Assembly: GCA_024123915.1 (NCBI GenBank)
Contig: CP099650.1
Location: 5,084,001-5,148,000 of the forward strand
From: Oxalobacteraceae bacterium OTU3CAMAD1
GTDB lineage: Bacteria > Pseudomonadota > Gammaproteobacteria > Burkholderiales > Burkholderiaceae_D
Direction of reading: 5' to 3'
DNA length: 64,000 bases
The notes beneath the pieces are model-generated. The model ran no database searches. It saw nothing but the letters and a program-made list of their open reading frames with translations, and was not told where the DNA came from. This document shows positions 18,867 through 28,641 of this stretch, piece after piece; the stretch's first letter is position 1; every line of letters starts with the position of its first letter. Position numbers and translations under genes: made by a program.

Positions 18867-20660
18867 CTAATCCAGGTTCGGATAAGGGCTCTTGCCACCT
18901 TCCTTGATGAACAAATCGATACGCGCCTCGAGCACCGGCAGCGGCACCGAACCCAATTGCAGCACCGTGTCGTGGAAAGCGCGGATATCGAACTTCGATC
19001 CCAGCGCCGCCTCGGCCTTCTTGCGCGCGTTGATGATGCTCATCTCGCCCAGATAATAAGACAGCGCCTGCCCCGGCCACGAAATATACCGGTCCACCTC
19101 CGTCTCGATCTCGTGCTCCGACAACGCGGTATTGGCCTTCAAATAATCCTGCGCCTGTTTACGCGTCCAGCCCTTGCTGTGGATGCCCGTGTCGACCACC
19201 AGCCGCGAAGCCCTCCAAGCCTGATAACTGAGCATGCCGAACACCTCATACGGCGTCTCGTACATCCCCATCTCGACACCCAGCCGCTCGCTATACAGCG
19301 CCCAGCCCTCGCCGTAAGCCGAGATATAAGCGTTGCGGAACGCCGGACGGCCCTTCTGCTCCATCGCCACCGGCATCTGGAACGCGTGGCCCGGCGCCGA
19401 TTCGTGCAGGGTCAGCGCCGGCATGCTGTACAACGCGCGCGACGGCAGGTTGTAGGTGTTGACCAGATAAACACCAGGACCGCCGCGCCCCGACGTGTAG
19501 AACGGCGCCTGGTCGTCCGGCACCGGAATCACGGCGAAGCGGCGGCGTGGCAAATAGCCAAAGTACTGGCCAACCTTGGCGTCGAACTTCTTGGCCACCC
19601 AGGCGGAGCGCATCAGCAGCTCCTCGGGCGTCTTGGCGTAGAAGCGCGAGTCCGTACGCAGGAACTGCAGGAAGGCCGGCAGGTCGCCTTCGAAACCGGT
19701 CTGCTTGATCACGTCCAGCATCTCGGCGCGGATCTTGGCCATTTCGCTCACGCCGATCTGGTGGATCTGGTCGGCGCTCATCGTCGTGGTGGTGAATTCG
19801 ACGATCTTCGACTGGTAGTAGGCCTTACCGTCCGGCAGATTCTCCGCCGCCAGGTCCTCGCGCGATGCGGGCACGTACTCCTCGCGCATGAACTTGAGCA
19901 GATTGCGGTACGACGGCAGCACGTAGGTCTCGATCGCCTTGACGCCCTCCGCCCGCAGTTCTTCCTGCCGGGCCGCCGGGATGGTCGCGGGCATGGCCTT
20001 GAACGGCATGTAGAACACTGTGTCCTGCGGCGTCTTGGCCTCGGTCACCGAGGTGATGGAGCCATCGCGGCCGATCAGCGTGACCTTCGGCGGCGTGAAG
20101 CCGCGCGCCATCCCGGCGCGCATGTTCACGATCTGGTCGTTGAAGTAGCGCGGCACGTCCGACAGCTGCTTGATGTACTCCTGGTATTCCTTTTCCTTGG
20201 TCAGCACGTTGCGCGCGGCGCCCGCCATGTTGGACCAGAAGGCCGTGTCGGCGTTGAGCGGCTTTTCATATTCGCGGAACTTCTGGGCGTCGATCAGGGC
20301 GCCGATCTGCGCCTTGTAGACCTGGTAGTTGATCAATTCCTCTGCCGACAGCTTGTCCTGCTTGATGCCGTCGAGCTTTTTCATCACGTCCTGCCAGTAG
20401 GCCAGGCGCTTTTGCTGGGTGGCCGGGTCGATGCGGGGCAGCGTCGTCGATCCGCCCTTCTCGTCGTCCTCGCCCTCCTCCATCTTCTGGCTCAGGCGCC
20501 AGGTCCACTCCTGGGTGTAGATGGTTTTGAATTGCGCATCGGCCGGTCCGGCCTTGGCCGCCGGCGCGGTGGCCGCTGTGGCAGGGGTGGCAGCAAATGC
20601 CGCGTTCAGCGATAAGACCATGCATGCGCCAGCGATGACGGCGCCGAACTTCTTTTCCAT
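18867..20660 (-). CDS. DUF885-family, metallopeptidase-like exported protein
   Basis: 597 residues with a signal peptide (residues 1-23, AAFAATPA) and the DUF885 signature LHESAPGHAFQ near residue 415, which resembles a gluzincin zinc site, with GWALYSERLG and Glu residues following. The family is described as putative zinc peptidases of the periplasm; activity has been shown for few members. ATG at 20660 has TGGAG five bases upstream. The gene is 25 bases from the end of the next upstream gene, so co-transcription is possible but no functional link is evident. Confidence 0.88.
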   Translation of the reverse strand: MEKKFGAVIAGACMVLSLNAAFAATPATAATAPAAKAGPADAQFKTIYTQEWTWRLSQKMEEGEDDEKGGSTTLPRIDPATQQKRLAYWQDVMKKLDGIKQDKLSAEELINYQVYKAQIGALIDAQKFREYEKPLNADTAFWSNMAGAARNVLTKEKEYQEYIKQLSDVPRYFNDQIVNMRAGMARGFTPPKVTLIGRDGSITSVTEAKTPQDTVFYMPFKAMPATIPAARQEELRAEGVKAIETYVLPSYRNLLKFMREEYVPASREDLAAENLPDGKAYYQSKIVEFTTTTMSADQIHQIGVSEMAKIRAEMLDVIKQTGFEGDLPAFLQFLRTDSRFYAKTPEELLMRSAWVAKKFDAKVGQYFGYLPRRRFAVIPVPDDQAPFYTSGRGGPGVYLVNTYNLPSRALYSMPALTLHESAPGHAFQMPVAMEQKGRPAFRNAYISAYGEGWALYSERLGVEMGMYETPYEVFGMLSYQAWRASRLVVDTGIHSKGWTRKQAQDYLKANTALSEHEIETEVDRYISWPGQALSYYLGEMSIINARKKAEAALGSKFDIRAFHDTVLQLGSVPLPVLEARIDLFIKEGGKSPYPNLD

Positions 20661-20685
20661 AGAACTCCAGTGGTGGAAGGGTTGA

Positions 20686-22869
20686 TTACATGTCCAACAA
20701 ATTGCGTCGTTCGCGCAGCAGCGCGGTGAAGGCCTCGCCGTTGAGCGGAGGACTGAAATAATATCCTTGCATCTCGTCGCATCCGCGCTCGGTCAGGAAG
20801 CGCACCTGCTCGCGCGTCTCCACACCCTCGGCGATCACCCGCATGTTCAGGTTATGCGCCAGCGAGATCACCGACAGCGCGATCGCCGCGTCGTTGGCGC
20901 TGGTGGTGACGTCGTCGACGAACGATTTGTCGATCTTGAGCACGTCGATGGGGAAGCGTTTGAGGTAACTGAGGCTGGAATAGCCGGTGCCGAAGTCGTC
21001 GAGCGAGATGCTCACGCCGATGTCCTTGAGTTTGCGCAGCGCCGCCACCGCCTTGTTCGGATCGCCCATCACCGTGCCCTCGGTGATCTCCAGGCCCAGG
21101 CAGGCGGGCGCGATGCCGTATTTGCGCAAGGTGCCCTCCACATATGGCACGGTGGCGTCATTGGCGAACTGCCCGGCGGCCAGATTGACCGCCACCTTGA
21201 TGTCGCCCAGGCCCTGGTCCTGCCACACCTTGATCTGCGCGCACACGCTTTCGAGCACCCACTCGCCGATCGAATTGACCAGGCCATACTCCTCGGCCAG
21301 CGGGATGAAGCGGTTCGGCGGCACCCGGCCCAGCACAGCATTGTTCCAGCGCAGCAGCGCCTCGGCGCCGACCATCACGCCGCTTTTCAGGCACATTTGC
21401 GGCTGGTAGTGGACCTCGAACTCGTTGCGGGCGATGGCGCCGCGCAGCTGGCCCTGGATCGCCAGCTTGTCGCGGATCTCCGCATCCATGCGCTCGGTGA
21501 AGAAGGCGTAGTTGTCGCGGCCGATCTCCTTGGCCCGGAACAGCGCCGTGTCGGCGTTGCGCACCAGTTCATCGAAGCTGTCGCCGTCGGTCAGGCTGAC
21601 GGCGATGCCGATGCTGGAGGTGACGGTGATTTGCTGGCCCTCGATCACCAGCTCCCTGCGCAGGCCGGCCAGGATCTTCTGCGCCATCGGCATCGTCGCG
21701 CTCAATTGCGCGTCGTCGGCGACGATGATCTGGAACTCGTCGCCGCCCTGGCGGGTGACGGTGTCACCCTCGCGCACGCAATCGGTCAGGAAGCGCGAGA
21801 TCACCTGCAGCGCCTTGTCGCCGACATCGTGGCCGTAGGAGTCGTTGATGCTCTTGAAGCGATCCATGTCCAGGCACATGACGGCCACGCAGCCGCCCTC
21901 GCGGCGCGCCGTGCCCAGGGTCTGATCGAAGCGCTGGCGCGCCAGCAGGCGATTGGGCAGCCCGGTGAGCGCGTCGTGGTTGGACAGGAAATCGATCAGT
22001 TGCTGCTCGGCCTTGCGTTCGGTGATATCCATGAACACGGCCACGTGGTTGACCACCTGGCCGGTGTCGTCGCGCACCACGGAGGCGCTCAGCAGGCCGG
22101 GATAGACGTCGCCGTTCTTGCGGCGGGCCATGATCTCGCCCGACCACAGGCCGGTGCTCATCACCGACTGCAGCATCTGGTCGAAGGCGGCGGCGTCCTG
22201 CTCGCCGGCGTGCAACATGACGACGTTCTTGCCGATCACCTCCTGCGCCTCGTAGCCGGAGATCTGCGTGAAGGCGGGATTGGTGGCGACGATGCGCGCC
22301 TCGCGGTCGGTGACGACGATGGCGTCCTGCGTGGCCTCGAACACCTGGCTGGCCAGGCGCAGGAACTCCTCGTTGGCGCGGCGCTGCTCGATCTCCTTGG
22401 CCAGTTCCTCGGTGCGCTCGGCAACGCGCTGCTCGAGCAGCGACCGTTCGACCGCCAGCGCGTGCTGCGCGCGGCTCAGGCGCACGTGGGCGTCGGTGCG
22501 GGCCAGGATCTCCTCCGCCTGGAACGGCTTGGCGATGAAATCGACCGCGCCGAGCGCGAAGCCGCGCACCTTGTCGTCGGTGTCGTGCTGCGCCGACAGG
22601 AAGATCACCGGCACGTTGCACAGCTCCGGCGACGCCTTCAGGCGGCGGCACACCTCGAAACCGTCGATGCCGGGCATGCGGATGTCGAGCAGGATCAGCT
22701 CCGGCGGACGCGACTGGGCGGTCCACAGCGCCAGCTCGCCGTTGGGTGCCTGGCGCACGTAGTAGCCGGCCTCCGTCAGCAGGTCGCTCAGCAGCTTGAG
22801 CGAGGCCGGCGTGTCCTCCACGATCAGCACTTCGCCCTTGGTGTGTTGTTCCGATAAATCCCGGTGCAT
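20686..22869 (-). CDS. Response regulator with PAS, GGDEF and EAL domains
   Basis: 727 residues: receiver domain 12-128 with phospho-acceptor D62 (LILLDIRMPG) and KPF at 114-116, coiled coil 130-165, PAS about 170-290, GGDEF 290-455 with an intact GGDEF at 375-379, and EAL about 465-725 with EALLRW at 503-508. Both c-di-GMP synthesis and breakdown motifs look complete, so the direction of activity cannot be decided from sequence. It could receive phosphate from the membrane kinase at 23087-25336, encoded just upstream on the same strand. Confidence 0.95.
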   Translation of the reverse strand: MHRDLSEQHTKGEVLIVEDTPASLKLLSDLLTEAGYYVRQAPNGELALWTAQSRPPELILLDIRMPGIDGFEVCRRLKASPELCNVPVIFLSAQHDTDDKVRGFALGAVDFIAKPFQAEEILARTDAHVRLSRAQHALAVERSLLEQRVAERTEELAKEIEQRRANEEFLRLASQVFEATQDAIVVTDREARIVATNPAFTQISGYEAQEVIGKNVVMLHAGEQDAAAFDQMLQSVMSTGLWSGEIMARRKNGDVYPGLLSASVVRDDTGQVVNHVAVFMDITERKAEQQLIDFLSNHDALTGLPNRLLARQRFDQTLGTARREGGCVAVMCLDMDRFKSINDSYGHDVGDKALQVISRFLTDCVREGDTVTRQGGDEFQIIVADDAQLSATMPMAQKILAGLRRELVIEGQQITVTSSIGIAVSLTDGDSFDELVRNADTALFRAKEIGRDNYAFFTERMDAEIRDKLAIQGQLRGAIARNEFEVHYQPQMCLKSGVMVGAEALLRWNNAVLGRVPPNRFIPLAEEYGLVNSIGEWVLESVCAQIKVWQDQGLGDIKVAVNLAAGQFANDATVPYVEGTLRKYGIAPACLGLEITEGTVMGDPNKAVAALRKLKDIGVSISLDDFGTGYSSLSYLKRFPIDVLKIDKSFVDDVTTSANDAAIALSVISLAHNLNMRVIAEGVETREQVRFLTERGCDEMQGYYFSPPLNGEAFTALLRERRNLLDM

Positions 22870-22949
22870 GTAAAACTCTCTCGCCTTGTTTCGCCGCCGC
22901 TGTCCGCCAAAAGGATACCGGCGATGTCGTCACGTCACGCATCGCCCCG

Positions 22950-23003
22950 CTTACTTGCCTCTATTACTTGCCTCTATTACTTGCCTTATTACTTGCCTCT
23001 AAT
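22950..23003. repeat. Short tandem repeat, 13-base unit
   Basis: About four tandem copies of ATTACTTGCCTCT (one shortened by deletion) in the intergenic stretch upstream of the REC-PAS-GGDEF-EAL gene. The following 80 bases are unusually AT-rich (TA and TTA runs) for this genome. No gene is seen in 22870-23086. Confidence 0.8.
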
Positions 23004-23086
23004 GCCCACCTCTACACCATTACCATTAACATGTACTATTAATATTACTAATATATACACTAACTACTATCATATACCTGTCGGGC

Positions 23087-25336
23087 CTATGCCTCCAGTT
23101 CGCTACCCGCTTGGTCCAGCAACGCGCATAGCTGCGGGTACTGGTGCAGCCGCACCATATGCTCGATGCGCTCGACCACGCCGCCCAGCTGCGCCGGCAA
23201 GGGCCGCAGCAGCAGCGCCACGCGGCCCAGGTTGAGCTCCTGCAGCGCCACCTTGAGCTGGCGGCGCAGCGCCGGGTCGAGCCGGGCCAAGTCGGCGCCC
23301 GACAGCGGCGCATTGGCGTCGGCGCCCTCGTCGGCGACCACCACGCGGCGCCCGCGCTGCGGCGCCTCCAGCGCCGGCGTGTCCTCGTCCGCCTCGGCGT
23401 CGGCCACCGGCACCTTGATCGTGAACTGGAACGTGGCGCCGTCGCCGCGCACCGACTGCACCGACAGCACGCCGCCCATCAGCTGGACGAACTCGCGCGA
23501 GATGGCCAGTCCCAGGCCGGTGCCCTCCTTGGCGCCAGGCCCCTCGGCCTGGACGAAGGGCTCGAAAATGCGGGTCTGGTCGATCGGCGAGATGCCCGGG
23601 CCGTCGTCGATGACCGCGAACGCCAGCTCGCACTCGCCGGCCCCGTCGACCTTGCGCATGGCGCCGCGCACCCGCAACGTGACCTTGCCCTGGCCGGTGA
23701 ACTTGACCGCGTTAGACATCAGGTTGAGCAGCACCTGACGCAGCTTGGTGCCGTCCACGCGCGCCCCGGCCGGCACGCCGGCGCTGTCGAGTTCCAGCTC
23801 GACGCCGGTCTGGCCGGCGCGCATGCTGACCATGTCCATCACTTCCTGCAGGATCTCGTCGATGCTCATGATCTCCGTCTGCAGCACCGCGCGCCCGGCC
23901 TCGATCTTGGACAGCTCCAGGATATCGTTGATCAGGGTAAGCAGATGCTCGCCCGAGCGGTGGATGATCGCCAGGTTGCGTTTTTCCTCCGGCAGCATGT
24001 TCTTCGAATCGGCCATCAGGCGCGAAAAGCCGATCACGGAATTGAGCGGCGTGCGCAACTCGTGGCTCATATTGGCCAGGAAGATGCTCTTGGCCTGGTT
24101 GGCCGCCTGCGCCTGGCGCACCGCCACCGACAGCGCGTTGGTGCGCTCGGCCACCAGCTCCTCCAAGTGGATGCGGTGGCGGCGCAGCTCCTGCTCGGCC
24201 ACCTTGTGCCCGGTGATGTCGTAATTGACGCCCACCACGCGCGCGGGATGGCCGTCGGCGTCGCGGAAGATCATCGCCTCGCCTTTCATGTAGTGCAGCG
24301 AACCGTCCGGCCAGACCACGCGGAATTCGGCGTCGAAGTCGCCACGCCCGCTCAGGGCGCGGTCCAGCAGCGCGCGCACCGGGATGGCGTCGTCCGGATG
24401 CATGCGCGCTATCCACTGGTCCACGGAGCCGGCCGCGCCGGCGGGTGTGGCGTGGTCCATGCCGTACAGGCGGTGCATCTGCTCGTCCCACACCAATTCG
24501 TCGCTGACGATGTTCCAGTCCCAGATGCCGATGGCCGCCGCGCTGCTGGCGATCTGCAGCCGCTCCTCGCTGGCGTGCATGGCCACGTAGCGGCTGTCCA
24601 TCAGGCGCACCATGTCGCGGATCGAGGAATTGAGGGTTTTCAGCTCGCCGAAAAACCAGTCGCGCGGCGGCAAGGCGCCCGGATTCTGGCCCGCCTTGAC
24701 GTTGGCGGCGTAGCGTTCGATGGTGGTGATGGGTTTGAAAATCAACTGCGACAGCAGCAGATAGAGGCTGAAGACGAGAGTCACGTCGAGCACGAAGATC
24801 ATGCCGATAATGGTGTAGAGCCGCTTGCGCAGCTGCTCGAGCAGCAGCACCGGCGAGGCGTACACGGTGATGGCGCCGATGTTGCGGCCGGCGGCGACGA
24901 TGGGGCGCCGCTCCGACAGCAGCTCCGGGTTGTCCGGCTCGCGCGCCACCTCCACCAGATGTCCGGCGTTGTCGCGGGTGAGGATGAAGGGACGGCTGCC
25001 GGCGGCCGGCACCACCGCGCTGGCGTACAGGTCGCGGTTGCTCAAACCGCTGCGCATGATGGTGGTGATCTGGGTCTCGTCGAAGTTCCATGCCGGCAGG
25101 GCCACGGCGGACGCCAGCTCGTCGGCGCTGTTGGACAGCGTCTGGCGCAACTGCTCCCAGCGATGAGCCCTCTCCACCTGGTAGAAATACAGCGCGAAGG
25201 TGGTCAATACCAAAGTCACCACGGCTGTCAGCGTGACGCTGACGAACATGGCGATGGAGATTCTGCCTGCGCGGCGGGCAAGTCGGTACAGCATCGGCAA
25301 CCAGTCGATAGTTAGGCTATGGGGCTCCGATGGCAA
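23087..25336 (-). CDS. Membrane sensor histidine kinase with PAS domain
   Basis: 749 residues from a TTG at 25336; an ATG at 25294 (MLYRLARRAGR) is a plausible alternative. Membrane helices at about 26-50 and 172-196 enclose a periplasmic sensor domain. A linker, a PAS domain (262-380), HisKA with H425 (FLANMSHELRTPL) and HATPase_c (N-box LLNLMSNAVKF, DDGPGI, GTGLGLAI) follow. The last 100 residues form a helical, non-receiver tail. With no receiver of its own, it probably signals to the adjacent REC-GGDEF-EAL protein. Confidence 0.93.
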   Translation of the reverse strand: MPSEPHSLTIDWLPMLYRLARRAGRISIAMFVSVTLTAVVTLVLTTFALYFYQVERAHRWEQLRQTLSNSADELASAVALPAWNFDETQITTIMRSGLSNRDLYASAVVPAAGSRPFILTRDNAGHLVEVAREPDNPELLSERRPIVAAGRNIGAITVYASPVLLLEQLRKRLYTIIGMIFVLDVTLVFSLYLLLSQLIFKPITTIERYAANVKAGQNPGALPPRDWFFGELKTLNSSIRDMVRLMDSRYVAMHASEERLQIASSAAAIGIWDWNIVSDELVWDEQMHRLYGMDHATPAGAAGSVDQWIARMHPDDAIPVRALLDRALSGRGDFDAEFRVVWPDGSLHYMKGEAMIFRDADGHPARVVGVNYDITGHKVAEQELRRHRIHLEELVAERTNALSVAVRQAQAANQAKSIFLANMSHELRTPLNSVIGFSRLMADSKNMLPEEKRNLAIIHRSGEHLLTLINDILELSKIEAGRAVLQTEIMSIDEILQEVMDMVSMRAGQTGVELELDSAGVPAGARVDGTKLRQVLLNLMSNAVKFTGQGKVTLRVRGAMRKVDGAGECELAFAVIDDGPGISPIDQTRIFEPFVQAEGPGAKEGTGLGLAISREFVQLMGGVLSVQSVRGDGATFQFTIKVPVADAEADEDTPALEAPQRGRRVVVADEGADANAPLSGADLARLDPALRRQLKVALQELNLGRVALLLRPLPAQLGGVVERIEHMVRLHQYPQLCALLDQAGSELEA

Positions 25337-25453
25337 GGCCGAGAACCCAGGAGTTAAATCATAGTTTCAAAACGACCGGAAGTCCATGCGTATTATTACC
25401 CACAGGCATTAAATGTATAAATAATATTCATAATGGTTATTTGCACAACGCTT

Positions 25454-27100
25454 TCAGCCGCCCTTTCCGGCGGCCAGCAAATGGTCGGACGCCATCGCGG
25501 TGCTGAGGAACAGTTTACCGTTCAGGTCGCGCAGCAGTTCGCTGTGGCGCAGGCGGTCCATCACCGGCCCCTTGACCTCGGCCAGGTGCATGCCGATGCC
25601 GCGCCGCTTGAGGCTTTGATTGAGCTCCGACAGCGCGAACAGCGCCGTGGTGTCGATCGAACTGACCGCAGTCATCACCAGCACCAGATGGCGCGCGCTC
25701 GGATGGGTCGCCAGCTCGCACTCGATACGCTCGGAGACCGCCTCCACGTTGCCGAAGAACAGATTGGCGTCGATGCGCAGCACCAGCAGTTCCGGCCTGG
25801 TTTCGGCGGGGTAGCGTTCGATATTGCGGAAATGCTCGCTGCCGGCGATGCGCCCCAACACCGCGATGTGGGGCCGGCTGGCGCGCCAGATCAGGGTGCC
25901 CATCGACAGCGCCACGCCGACGATCACGCCCGCCTCCACGCCCATGGCCAGCACGCCCAGGCAGGTCGCGCCCCAGGCCAGGGCGTCGCTGCGGTCGTAC
26001 TGCCAGGCGGTGCGCAGGATGCCCAGTTCCAGCATGCCCAGCACGGCGACGATGATGGTCGCGGCCAGCGTGGGCAGCGGCAGCCGCGCCAGCCAGCCGG
26101 TCGGCGCCAGCAGCGCGCAGGCCAGCAGCGCCGCCGTGATCAGGCTCGCCAGCGGCGTGTTGGCGCCGGCGGCGAAGTTGACGGCGGAGCGCGACAGGCT
26201 GCCCGTCACCGGGAAGCCGCCCGACAGCGCGCTGGCGACGTTGGCCGCGCCCAGGCCGACCAGTTCATGGTTGCTGACCAGTTTCTCGTTGCGCTTGAGG
26301 GCCAGCGACTGCGCCGCCGACATCGACATCAGGAACACGATAAAGCCGATCAGCAGCCCCGGTTGCAGCAACTGCGGCCAGTGGGCGCTGGAGGTGGCCA
26401 GGTTCAGGCGCGGCAGCCCTGGCGGCACGGAGCCAGTGGTGCGCACGCCCATTTCGGCGAGGCCGGTGGTGGCCATCAACAGGATACCGCCCAGGACCAC
26501 GAGCATCGGCGCCAGCTTGGCCGCGATATCGGCAACGGTCGGCGACAGGCCGCAGCGGCGCAGCAGGCCGGCCAGATAAAACTTCGACAGCACCAGCAGC
26601 ACCAATGAGCCAACGCCCAGCACCGCGCTCGGGATGTGGAGGTGTGGCAGCGGAGCGCCAAGCAGCGTATGGATTTGATCGAAGGCGATGACGATCGCCG
26701 AGCCGACGGTGAAGCCGCTCATCACGGGGCGGGAAAAGAAATTGGCCAGGAAGCCCATGCGCAGCAAGCCGCACAACAGCAGCACGGCGCCGGACACCAT
26801 CGCCAGCTGGGCGGCGAGCACCGTCGCCAGCGCGGAGCCGGCCGGCGCCAGCGGCCCGATGGCGGCCGCCGTCATCAGCGACACGATGGCCATCGGCCCG
26901 ACCGATTGCGTCATGCTGCTGCCGAACAGCGCATAGACGACCGGCGGCAGGATGCTGGCGTAGATGCCAACCACCGGCGGCACTCCGGCCACCAGCGCAT
27001 AGGCCATCCCCTGCGGAATCATCATCATTGCGACCACCAGGCCGGCGCTGATATCGCCAGGCAGCAGCGCGCGCCGGTAGTGCTTCAACCAATGCAGCAT
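25454..27100 (-). CDS. SulP/SLC26-family anion transporter with STAS domain
   Basis: 548 residues from MLHWLKHYRR. About 10-14 membrane helices, with GLVVAMMMIPQGMAYALVAG and GVPPVVGIYASILPP early on, typical of SulP. A C-terminal STAS domain (about 430-548) contains VSSIDTTALFALSEL. The family carries sulfate, bicarbonate or other anions, or fumarate-type dicarboxylates in DauA. No carbonic anhydrase is fused or nearby, so the substrate is open. A longer start would add a short extension that has no ribosome site. Confidence 0.9.
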   Translation of the reverse strand: MLHWLKHYRRALLPGDISAGLVVAMMMIPQGMAYALVAGVPPVVGIYASILPPVVYALFGSSMTQSVGPMAIVSLMTAAAIGPLAPAGSALATVLAAQLAMVSGAVLLLCGLLRMGFLANFFSRPVMSGFTVGSAIVIAFDQIHTLLGAPLPHLHIPSAVLGVGSLVLLVLSKFYLAGLLRRCGLSPTVADIAAKLAPMLVVLGGILLMATTGLAEMGVRTTGSVPPGLPRLNLATSSAHWPQLLQPGLLIGFIVFLMSMSAAQSLALKRNEKLVSNHELVGLGAANVASALSGGFPVTGSLSRSAVNFAAGANTPLASLITAALLACALLAPTGWLARLPLPTLAATIIVAVLGMLELGILRTAWQYDRSDALAWGATCLGVLAMGVEAGVIVGVALSMGTLIWRASRPHIAVLGRIAGSEHFRNIERYPAETRPELLVLRIDANLFFGNVEAVSERIECELATHPSARHLVLVMTAVSSIDTTALFALSELNQSLKRRGIGMHLAEVKGPVMDRLRHSELLRDLNGKLFLSTAMASDHLLAAGKGG

Positions 27101-27175
27101 CGTCGTTCCGGGAAACTGAAAACCGCCAGCGTACGCGATCGGACACAGCCGGTCCAGAGCCAAACTCGTTTTTTA

Positions 27176-27187
27176 CATTACGTAATG
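27176..27187. promoter_or_regulatory. Palindrome upstream of the SulP gene
   Basis: CATTACGTAATG is a perfect 12-base palindrome, 76 bases before the SulP start, with TGCG-AAAAA-CGCA overlapping its right end. It could be an operator; no matching regulator is adjacent. Confidence 0.35.
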
Positions 27188-27230
27188 CGAAAAACGCATA
27201 AGGAATACAGCTCGGGCGTTATGGGCGGCC

Positions 27231-27810
27231 TTACTTCGCGAGATAACGCACCGTTGCCATGATTCTCACGTTGTGTGTCGCGTTGATCGATGGCGTGTGC
27301 AATACGCGCATATCCATCAAGTAGACGTCACCTGCTTCGCCCGACATTTCTACGATGGAGATATGAGGACCCAGCTCGGTGACATCTCCACCAGCGCGCA
27401 AAATCTCGCAAGCTTTACCGCGTAAATTGTTTCGGCGATTGAAGAGATGTGAACCGGCCAATGCCAGCGTGCCGCCGCCATGGCTTTTTACCTGGTCGAT
27501 CAGGATAAAAGCCTGGATGCCCGGGACGAGTTCAGAGACCGACGAGGCGACATCGGTATGCCAATTCAGGCCGGCAAGCGACCAAGCGCCTTGGCTCGTC
27601 CCGAATTAACGAGGAAATCTTTACCGTTTCCTGAAATGACGTAAGAGTCTTGTTCACGGCCGACAGACGCTTGCCCGACGACCACAAGTTCAATCGCTTT
27701 AACTCAGCCAAAACGTCGTCTCGTACTTTATTTAGCTGTTTCTTGGGTATCGCTCCCCGGAGGAAGAGATACCCTTGCTCGTTAAATGACAACAGTTGTT
27801 GTGGTGTCAT
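27231..27810 (-). pseudogene. Frameshifted phytanoyl-CoA dioxygenase (PhyH)-family gene
   Basis: The N-terminal part starts at 27810 (MTPQQLLSFNEQGYLFLRGA, ribosome site GGGGGGTG) and reads well to about 27600. The family sequence then continues in another frame: LNWHTDVASSVSELVPG, with the iron-binding HxD as HTD, through HGGGTLALAGSHLFNR to HTPSINATHNVRIMATVRY, with the distal His. The original frame stops at 27532. One indel at about 27570-27600 therefore breaks an otherwise complete Fe(II)/2-oxoglutarate dioxygenase of about 190 residues. Either it is a recent pseudogene or a sequencing error. It follows the TetR gene by 17 bases. Confidence 0.75.
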
Positions 27811-27827
27811 ATCACCCCCCGTCAACG

Positions 27828-28406
27828 TCAAGTCCCCGGTAGAGACTCCCGAACCGCCTCCAGGATCTCCAGCGACATCTCCTCGTCGTCGATCGCCCTG
27901 GCCAGCACGATCGCTCCGACCATCGCCGCATATGTGGCCAGCGCCTGCCTGCGCTTCGCCGCATCATCCTCACCCGGCACCAACTCCTCCAGCACCGCGA
28001 TCTGCCCCTTTGCCCCTTCGGTCAGCGCTTGGCGCACCTTCGGCCCGAGACGCGCGATATCCGGCCCCAGGGACGTAATGGAACACCCCAGTTCAGGCCC
28101 GTCGCGATGACGCGCCGACAAATAACTATCCCCGATGCTCGCCATCGCCGTCGCCGGCGAATTGGGCGCCGCAGCCGCCCTCTCGCGCCAGCGCCCGACC
28201 GACTTCTTGAACGCATGCGCCGTGGCTTCGGCCAGCAAATCCTCCTTCGAGGCGAAGTGGCCGTAAAACCCGCCATGCGTCAAGCCGGCGCTTTTCATCA
28301 AATCGACCACGCCGATGCCGTCGTAGCCTTTCTGGCGGAACAACCGCGCCGCCGTCTCGACGATGCGCTCGCGGTTGAGCGCCACCTGCTCCCTGCTGAC
28401 TTTCAT
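27828..28406 (-). CDS. TetR/AcrR-family regulator
   Basis: 192 residues from MKVSREQVALNRERIVE (28406). The N-terminal helix-turn-helix is clear: AARLFRQKGYDGIGVVDLMKSAGLTHGGFYGHFASKEDLLAEA. The C-terminal ligand domain has the C-terminal layout of the YcdC/NemR-like group, including a Cys (GCSIT). It heads an operon with the broken PhyH gene and probably regulated it. The TGACGCAG dyad at 28512-28530, 106 bases upstream, is a candidate operator. Confidence 0.88.
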   Translation of the reverse strand: MKVSREQVALNRERIVETAARLFRQKGYDGIGVVDLMKSAGLTHGGFYGHFASKEDLLAEATAHAFKKSVGRWRERAAAAPNSPATAMASIGDSYLSARHRDGPELGCSITSLGPDIARLGPKVRQALTEGAKGQIAVLEELVPGEDDAAKRRQALATYAAMVGAIVLARAIDDEEMSLEILEAVRESLPGT

Positions 28407-28511
28407 GTGCGACTCCCAATGCTGAACCAATCGCCACCATCATACATGATGAGCGTAATGTAAGACGCCAATTCAGGGTTGTTGTCGCAGCCCCGCCCCA
28501 ATCAGCCTCAG

Positions 28512-28530
28512 CTGCGTCAAAATGACGCAG
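28512..28530. promoter_or_regulatory. Perfect dyad between tetR and the toxin-antitoxin pair
   Basis: CTGCGTCA-AAA-TGACGCAG is a perfect 8-base inverted repeat, with a further half site GACGCAG at 28543. Directly right of it lies a possible promoter for the + strand (TTGCAT 28534-28539, 17-base spacer, TACAGT 28557-28562). It could serve the TetR regulator or the antitoxin. Confidence 0.45.
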
Positions 28531-28641
28531 CATTTGCATCTCGACGCAGCTCGGAGTACAGTGACACGGCTCTCTAAGCATCTAAATCTCAAATCTGTAC
28601 CGGCGGGAACACATGCCGGGTAGGCACGAAAGGCAATTCAC

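Noticed and set aside
22950..23003. CRISPR array
   Set aside because: Units are 13 bases, directly adjacent with no spacers, and no cas genes are present.
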